From: AA29 sp041481445
GTDB lineage: Bacteria; Acidobacteriota; Vicinamibacteria; Fen-336
DNA: 25,177 nucleotides
NCBI GenBank assembly: GCA_041481445.1
Contig: JBGPBV010000103.1
Span: forward strand, 1 to 25,177
Direction of reading: 5' to 3'
The notes under the pieces were generated by a model. It saw only the letters and a program-made list of their open reading frames with translations, did no database searches and was not told the DNA's origin. Shown here piece by piece: positions 23,438-25,177 of this stretch. How positions within the stretch are numbered: the first letter of the stretch is position 1; every line of letters begins with the position of its first letter. The position numbers and the translations under genes were made by a program.

Positions 23438-23857
23438 ATGAGCCCACGAACCATCGCGAACTTCTGCCTCATCCCCACCGCCGTGTTCCTGATCCTCATC
23501 GGGGTCGTGCACGACATCGTGGGGATACAGGGATTGCACCGGGCGATCGAGCGAGGCGCGATCGCGGCGCGTCTGGGCGATATGCAGCTCATGAACTGGG
23601 CCTTCTCGGGCGCGGCCATGAGCCTGCTCGGGATCATCCTCCTCCTGGTACGGCCGGGACTTCGGAAGGGAGGGCGTCAGGCCGCGAACGTCGCCGTTTC
23701 CATCGGCACCTACGTCGCCGCCATCGGCGTGTGCGGCTACCTCTGGGTCCCGACGCGGCCGTCGGTGCTGATCTTCCTGTTCTTCGGCGCGCTGCTGATC
23801 GTGCCGCTCCTGGTCTTCCGGCGTGAGTTCCCGGAAGGGACCGGCAAGGGGCCCTGA
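23438..23857 (+). CDS. Small four-helix membrane protein, unknown function
   Basis: 139 residues with four predicted membrane helices at about 8-26, 52-71, 82-102 and 108-126. Between helices 1 and 2 is an amphipathic region (HDIVGIQGLHRAIERG). There are no known catalytic motifs. A GAGAGA about 10 nt upstream may serve as ribosome binding site and is partly buried in a small inverted repeat. The stop codon touches the start of the endonuclease III-like gene (TGAATG), so the two are coupled. I have seen this general layout in small uncharacterised membrane proteins of soil bacteria but cannot assign a family. Confidence 0.75.
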   Translation: MSPRTIANFCLIPTAVFLILIGVVHDIVGIQGLHRAIERGAIAARLGDMQLMNWAFSGAAMSLLGIILLLVRPGLRKGGRQAANVAVSIGTYVAAIGVCGYLWVPTRPSVLIFLFFGALLIVPLLVFRREFPEGTGKGP

Positions 23858-24544
23858 ATGCCCAAGCGGTTTCGTCTTGGGCCGGCGGTGGCGGCGCTCC
23901 GGAAGCACTACGGGCCGCCCGCCGAGCCGGCGACGACCGATCCCTTCGAGTTGATCCTGTGGGAGAACGTCGCCTACCTGGCCTCGCCGGCGCGCCGGCG
24001 AGAGGCCTTCGACCTCCTGCGCAGGACGGTCGGCACGCGGCCCGCGCAGATCCTCGCCGCGAAGGGAACGGCGCTCGCCGAAGTCACCTCGCACGGAATC
24101 CTCGCTGGAACCTCCATGGCCAAGCTGCGCGAGTGCGCGCGCATCGCGATCGAGAAGTTCGACGGCGATCTCGAAGCCGTGATCACGCAGCCCCTCGGCC
24201 CGGCCAAGAAGGCGCTCCGCATGTTTCCAGGCATCGGGGAGCCGGGAGCGGAGAAGATCCTGCTCTTCACGGGCCATCAGGCCCGGCTCGCCCCGGACTC
24301 GAACGCCTTGCGGGTGCTCGTGCGTCTCGGCCTCGTTCGGGAAGAGAAGTCGTACTCGCGGACGTATGCGGCGAGCGCCCAGGTGGCCGAGGACCTGCCG
24401 AAGAAGCCCGCCATCCTGGTCGAAGCGCATCTGCTCCTCCAGCAGCACGGTCAGACCCTGTGCAAGCGCAGCGCTCCCCTGTGCGCGGAGTGTCCGCTCT
24501 CGAGAGGCTGCGCGTACGCCGCGCGAGGAGGAGCCGCGGTCTGA
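23858..24544 (+). CDS. Endonuclease III-like HhH-GPD protein with [4Fe-4S] cluster, lacking the catalytic lysine
   Basis: 228 residues. The helix-hairpin-helix reads MFPGIGEPGAEKIL (122-135), the conserved Asp is D147 (APDSNALRV), and the C-terminal cluster is C202-X6-C209-X2-C212-X5-C218, the endonuclease III/MutY pattern. At the position of E. coli Nth Lys120 (LPGVGRK) this protein has Pro129. It therefore probably cannot act as a bifunctional glycosylase/AP lyase by Schiff base; a monofunctional glycosylase, as in MutY-like relatives, is the simplest reading. There is no C-terminal MutT-like domain, so it is not a full MutY. Its start abuts the upstream stop with no gap. Confidence 0.85.
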   Translation: MPKRFRLGPAVAALRKHYGPPAEPATTDPFELILWENVAYLASPARRREAFDLLRRTVGTRPAQILAAKGTALAEVTSHGILAGTSMAKLRECARIAIEKFDGDLEAVITQPLGPAKKALRMFPGIGEPGAEKILLFTGHQARLAPDSNALRVLVRLGLVREEKSYSRTYAASAQVAEDLPKKPAILVEAHLLLQQHGQTLCKRSAPLCAECPLSRGCAYAARGGAAV

Positions 24545-24618
24545 GGCACGTCGCGTAGAATGGGCCCGTTCACCCCGGCGCCGAGGGATGTCGATGCGTT
24601 GTGAGCTGGAGTCGCCGA

Positions 24619-24885
24619 ATGGATTCGCTGCTGGCGTTCAGTCTTCTCTACGGAGGAACGATCGTCGCCTTCCTGCTGATCATCGTCCTCAGTCGTCGCG
24701 CCCGGCGCCATGGGGGCGCCTTCCGCGGGGGCGTGGTCGGCGCGATGTACGAGTGGCAGAACCGGGACAAGCAGAAGGCCCTCGACGTCATCGTGGAGGG
24801 CAAGGCGGCGGAGACGCGACCGGAATATCCGGACGGCGACCTGCCTCAGCTGGCCGCCCCCCAGGCCAAGCACGACAAGCGATGA
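24619..24885 (+). CDS. 88-residue single-span membrane protein
   Basis: The start ATG 24619 is chosen over GTG 24601 because GGAG lies about 7 nt upstream. One strong membrane segment at about residues 4-25 is followed by a basic stretch (SRRARRHGG), placing the C-terminal 60 residues in the cytoplasm. That tail is hydrophilic and ends QAKHDKR. A TAGAAT hexamer (24556-24561) some 57 nt upstream could be a -10 box. An inverted repeat follows the stop codon. No recognised domain; the composition is like the accessory proteins found beside enzyme genes, but nothing links it to one. Confidence 0.65.
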   Translation: MDSLLAFSLLYGGTIVAFLLIIVLSRRARRHGGAFRGGVVGAMYEWQNRDKQKALDVIVEGKAAETRPEYPDGDLPQLAAPQAKHDKR

Positions 24886-24890
24886 TCGAG

Positions 24891-24922
24891 GGTCTCACCG
24901 CCGTGCGTGAGACCGCTCTCAC
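24891..24922. repeat. Overlapping inverted repeats (three alternating half-sites)
   Basis: GGTCTCAC (24891-24898) pairs with GTGAGACC (24907-24914) over 8 bp with an 8-nt loop. The same GTGAGA (24907-24912) also pairs with TCTCAC (24917-24922) with a 4-nt loop. The two hairpins are mutually exclusive in RNA. In DNA this gives three alternating half-sites directly upstream of the DUF1684 gene. No T-run follows, so simple intrinsic termination is doubtful. Confidence 0.45.
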
Positions 24923-24928
24923 CTGAAC

Positions 24929-24934
24929 TAGACT
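24929..24934 (+). promoter_or_regulatory. -10-like box, possible leaderless start of the DUF1684 gene
   Basis: TAGACT lies six bases before the ATG at 24941, the normal distance from a -10 box to the transcription start. The gap (CCTCGC) has no ribosome binding site. Transcription may begin at the A of the start codon, giving a leaderless message. No clear -35 box. Confidence 0.35.
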
Positions 24935-24940
24935 CCTCGC

Positions 24941-25177
24941 ATGAGACCCGCCACCCTCGCCCTGTGCGGCCTCCTCGCCACTTCGGGGGCGGCCGCCCGC
25001 GCCGCCGACACCGATTACTCCCGCGAGGTCGACGATTGGCGCGCCAAGCGGGAAGACGGGTTGCGCGCGCCGGACGGCTGGCTCTCCGTCGTCGGACTGC
25101 ACTGGCTGCACGAAGGCACGAGCACGCTCGGCAGCGCGAAAGGCAGCGACGTCACCCTCCCGGCCTCCGCTCCGGCG
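24941..25177 (+). CDS. DUF1684 family protein, N-terminal part only
   Basis: 79 codons are visible; the gene continues past the right edge. Residues 1-21 form a signal peptide (MRPATLALCGLLATSGAAAR, small residues before a likely cleavage at AA-D). The mature start matches the DUF1684 family pattern: an acidic-basic region EVDDWRAKRED, then APDGWLSVVGLHWLHEGTSTLGS. DUF1684 proteins are exported or lipid-anchored proteins of unknown function, usually about 250-300 residues. The cysteine at position 9 is not in a good lipobox. There is no ribosome binding site upstream; see the -10-like box. Confidence 0.8.
   Translation, partial: MRPATLALCGLLATSGAAARAADTDYSREVDDWRAKREDGLRAPDGWLSVVGLHWLHEGTSTLGSAKGSDVTLPASAPA

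Noticed and set aside
23185..23637. A 150-codon minus-strand frame upstream of the molybdenum hydroxylase
   Set aside because: It overlaps the plus-strand membrane gene and shows random composition; no domain or start signal.

Overview
This is a very GC-rich bacterial chromosomal segment with tightly packed genes, many 1-8 nt start/stop overlaps and mostly GGAGG-type ribosome binding sites. It carries no rRNA, tRNA, CRISPR array, insertion sequence or phage gene that I can see. The protein types (YfhO-like membrane protein, ferredoxin-metallo-beta-lactamase fusion, exported amidohydrolase, DUF1684 protein) suit a free-living soil or sediment bacterium. An Acidobacteriota-like lineage is my guess, but no marker gene in the window settles it.

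Layout. 1-1104 (minus): a partial membrane-anchored protein, a seven-helix membrane protein and a 49-residue membrane peptide. These are divided from a plus-strand GAF/Fis-type regulator (1241-1885) by an AT-rich divergent promoter with a palindrome. 1842-13891 (minus): a long co-directional run, read from the right as YfhO-like protein, threonine-synthase-like PLP enzyme, SsnA, a PAS-GGDEF-EAL protein, a beta-ureidopropionase-type nitrilase, an N-acyl-D-amino-acid deacylase, a small orphan protein and a YgfK-like Fe-S protein. 14001-15314 (plus): an exported amidohydrolase. 15319-17243 (minus): a TrpB/CysK-fold PLP enzyme coupled to an exported thioredoxin-like protein. 17306-19194 (plus): a ferredoxin-metallo-beta-lactamase fusion coupled to a quinone oxidoreductase. 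19202-23188 (minus): a two-subunit xanthine-dehydrogenase-type molybdenum hydroxylase with a peroxiredoxin. 23438-25177 (plus): a four-helix membrane protein, an endonuclease III-like protein, a small membrane protein and a DUF1684 protein cut by the window edge.

How the genes may work together. SsnA, a YgfK-like protein and a molybdenum hydroxylase recall the E. coli ygeW-ygfM region and the related loci linked to anaerobic urate/purine breakdown. Here they sit with C-N hydrolases (ureidopropionase, D-aminoacylase) and two fold-type-II PLP enzymes instead of YgeW, YgeX, YgeY and HyuA. I infer a catabolic module for an N-heterocycle or ureido/N-acyl amino compound: the molybdenum hydroxylase oxidises the ring, the amidohydrolases open and trim it, and PLP enzymes release ammonia. 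The YgfK-like protein lacks the central FAD/NAD(P) module found in E. coli YgfK, so its electron route must differ. The substrate cannot be read from the sequence.
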